From Hericium rajendrae (Eukaryota; Basidiomycota; Agaricomycetes; Russulales; Hericiaceae), in assembly GCA_033439255.1 (NCBI GenBank), contig CM065878.1, forward strand, positions 1,426,001-1,490,000: a stretch of 64,000 bases of DNA, written 5' to 3'. Below, one piece after another: positions 62,285 through 64,000 of the stretch. Position 1 is the stretch's first letter. Every line of letters begins with the position of its first letter. A program made the position numbers and the translations under genes. Below the pieces are notes generated by a model. That model saw only the letters and a program-made list of their open reading frames with translations. It was not told where the DNA came from and ran no database searches.

Positions 62285-64000
62285 TTATTGTGCCGCATTG
62301 GCGGAGGGATTGAAGCGGACAGTATGCAGGTCTCGGTTGTCAATGGAGATGCCTGGTGGCAATTGCAGGATTAGCCTGCGATCGATAGAAAAGTTCTCAA
62401 AGAATGCTACATACTCCGCGTCTGATTTGACGTCTTGTATATGCCAATGAGCCGATGGCTGAGCTCGAACATGTCGTTTCTGTGACATATAAATAAGATG
62501 CTAACAATAGAAACAAGGTTTTAACGACGTACCTCAGCGAGATAATGATGAACTGTGCATTCTTTGTGCGATCCTTAATATAATTGGCGATAATGGAAAC
62601 ATTCCGGAAGTCCAGCGCAGCGTCGATCTCGTCCATGAAGTAGAGCGGCGTAGGCTAAATATACACAACCTCAGCAACTGATCTCGCCTTGCTGACATGA
62701 GGACATACCTTGAAGACATGTAAGGCAAACACGAGGGCGAGGGAACTCAGTGTCTGGACTTCACAATTAGTCACATCGATAGGCAAAGTCGTGTTGTTAT
62801 CCTTGCCTTTTCACCACCCGACAAATTGGAGATGTTTCTCCAGCTCTTCTTCGGCGGCATGACACTGAAGATAATGCCTTCAGAGAAGGGGTCCATGCTA
62901 TCAACCAATTCTAATTCGGCATTCCCTCCCAGAGTAATCATCTGTTTGTTAAGATGATGTCAGAGGCCGCGACTGAAACATACGCGAGGGCCGCACCTGG
63001 TACATTTCCTTCAACTTCAATGTGATCGCATTGAAGCCAGCCATGAATTCATCGAGACGTTGCTTCCTCAAGCCATCGTACTTCTGCTTCTCAGCGTCAC
63101 GAAGATTTGTGATGTCGTCCAGATCTTTGGCCCTACGGAAGAACTCCTCTTCGCGTTTCCTATATTCCTTGAGAACGCCGAGATTAGGTTTAGCATTCTT
63201 CAGTTTCTCTGTGGACACGGAAATTACATGAGCGTTCAGTAAGTCCATGGATTACAGGTAAGTCCGCACCGTCCAGCAATTCCGTGTCGGCAACGAGTTC
63301 CTGCCGCTTGAAACGGGCAAGTTCATCCGCACTGTAAATATGCAACTCGTTCGAAGGTGTGCCCTTTCGTTTCTTCTTGCTGCTGCCTTCTCCAGGCTCT
63401 TCCTTCACGCCCTCGCTCGGTCCCGCTTCGGCGTTGGCGTCGTGCTCGGCCTCTTCTTCGTCATCATCGTCCTCACTATCAAGCAATCATGAGAAAAAGT
63501 GGCTTTGTCTGCAATCTGCACTCACTCGATGTCCTCCAGTCTGAGGTTATCGTGCTGCAAGCGCCAGTGTTCCAAGTTGCGATCGTTCTCTGCGATATCT
63601 TTGTTCACGACTTCCAATGCCTGCGTCAGCTCCATCTAATGTCGTTTGCGTTAGCATAACATTTTCGCCATTGAAGTTTACAACTCACCTCTTTGTTGCG
63701 GAACGCCTGGATTTCCTCGGTCTTCTCGTCCAGTTCGGCTTTCAAGTTCTCAAGGTCCTCCTTGGAGTTCTCAGCAGCGTTCTGAGCAGCATCGACCTGG
63801 TCACGAATCTGAGCGATAAGTCCGTAACCTCCTTTGAGCTGTGCCGTCAGATCGTCCAGCTCCGACTGAACCTCCTTCAGCGCAACCGTGTTGGCCTCGA
63901 CGGCATGCTCGAGCTTCACCGAGTCCTTCTCTGCTTTCGCCTTGGCGACTTCAGCCTTGGTGATCTCGTCGTTTGCGAGGTTGATGTGCAGCTTGATGCC
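62285..64000 (-). CDS. SMC4: SMC4 condensin ATPase, C-terminal part
   Basis: Core condensin subunit needed for mitotic chromosome compaction. The gene runs off the right edge, so only the C-terminal coiled coil and head are here. The coil: LKEVQSELDDLTAQLKGGYG, NAAENSKEDLENLKAELDEK and others. An acidic, basic segment (EDDDDEEEAEHDANAEAG, KKKRKG) interrupts it near 63370-63480. Next: KPNLGVLKEYRKREEEFFRR, ITLKLKEMYQMITLGGNAEL, ELVDSMDPFSEGIIFSVMPP and KKSWRNISNLSGGEKTLSSL (ABC signature), then LYFMDEIDAALDFRNVSI (Walker B and D-loop) and FIIISLRNDMFELSHRLIGI. A last 62-nt intron gives NQTRSISIDNRDL. Stop TAA at 62285-62287. The DPFSEGIIFSVMPPKKSW segment separates SMC4 from SMC1-3. Confidence 0.95.

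Overview
This window comes from a filamentous basidiomycete, most likely an Agaricomycete. The genes are closely packed and carry many spliceosomal introns of about 45-65 nt. Coding DNA is GC- and CpG-rich. The gene set is typically fungal: a HOG1-type MAP kinase with a TGY loop, SNF1, a Zn2Cys6 regulator, a GH28 polygalacturonase, a CE4 deacetylase, a Ubp2-type deubiquitinase and a homeobox factor. Nothing points to bacteria, plasmids or CRISPR. Exon ends were inferred by eye from GT/AG signals and conserved protein motifs; gene ends are firmer than internal joints.

Layout. 1-5.8 kb: end of an ABC-class ATPase, then a Ubp2-like ubiquitin hydrolase (-). 6.3-10.1 kb: MCR1-type cytochrome b5 reductase (-), divergent from HOG1 (+). 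10.8-18.6 kb: a DNMT1-type DNA cytosine methyltransferase (+), tail to tail with the biotin subunit of 3-methylcrotonyl-CoA carboxylase (-). 19.5-24.7 kb: a C2-like membrane protein, a MITE-like inverted-repeat element, a U2 snRNA gene (-) and an F-box gene. 25-29.2 kb: an ICMT-like methyltransferase and a secreted deacetylase. 29.9-30.1 kb: a TA-flanked MITE. 31-37.4 kb: a small charged protein behind a CRE and TATA box, a homeobox gene, a family-16-type methyltransferase, a GON7-like gene and a coiled-coil gene. 37.9-48.2 kb: SNF1, histone H3, GH28, an HTH/SIM/SAM-like protein and a DUF2235 protein. 48.2-51.5 kb: gene-poor, with coding relics. 51.6-64 kb: Zn2Cys6 factor, CDP-alcohol phosphotransferase, histidyl-tRNA synthetase, ankyrin protein, divergent CDK-like kinase and the 3' part of SMC4.

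The genes form no single pathway; most are housekeeping or signalling. HOG1 and a perfect CRE site (the site bound by ATF/CREB factors downstream of such kinases) both occur here, but far apart.

The most unusual observation is that the catalytic half of the DNA methyltransferase gene has almost no CpG (none in 13695-14692 by hand count), while adjoining DNA, including the same gene's 5' half, is CpG-dense. The reading frame and catalytic motifs are kept. This looks like the mutational mark of cytosine methylation on a methyltransferase's own gene, or a catalytic module of different origin.

A caution: at least seven otherwise intact genes show one- or two-base frame breaks, several in homopolymers and one in histone H3. 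Residual assembly indels are the simplest explanation.
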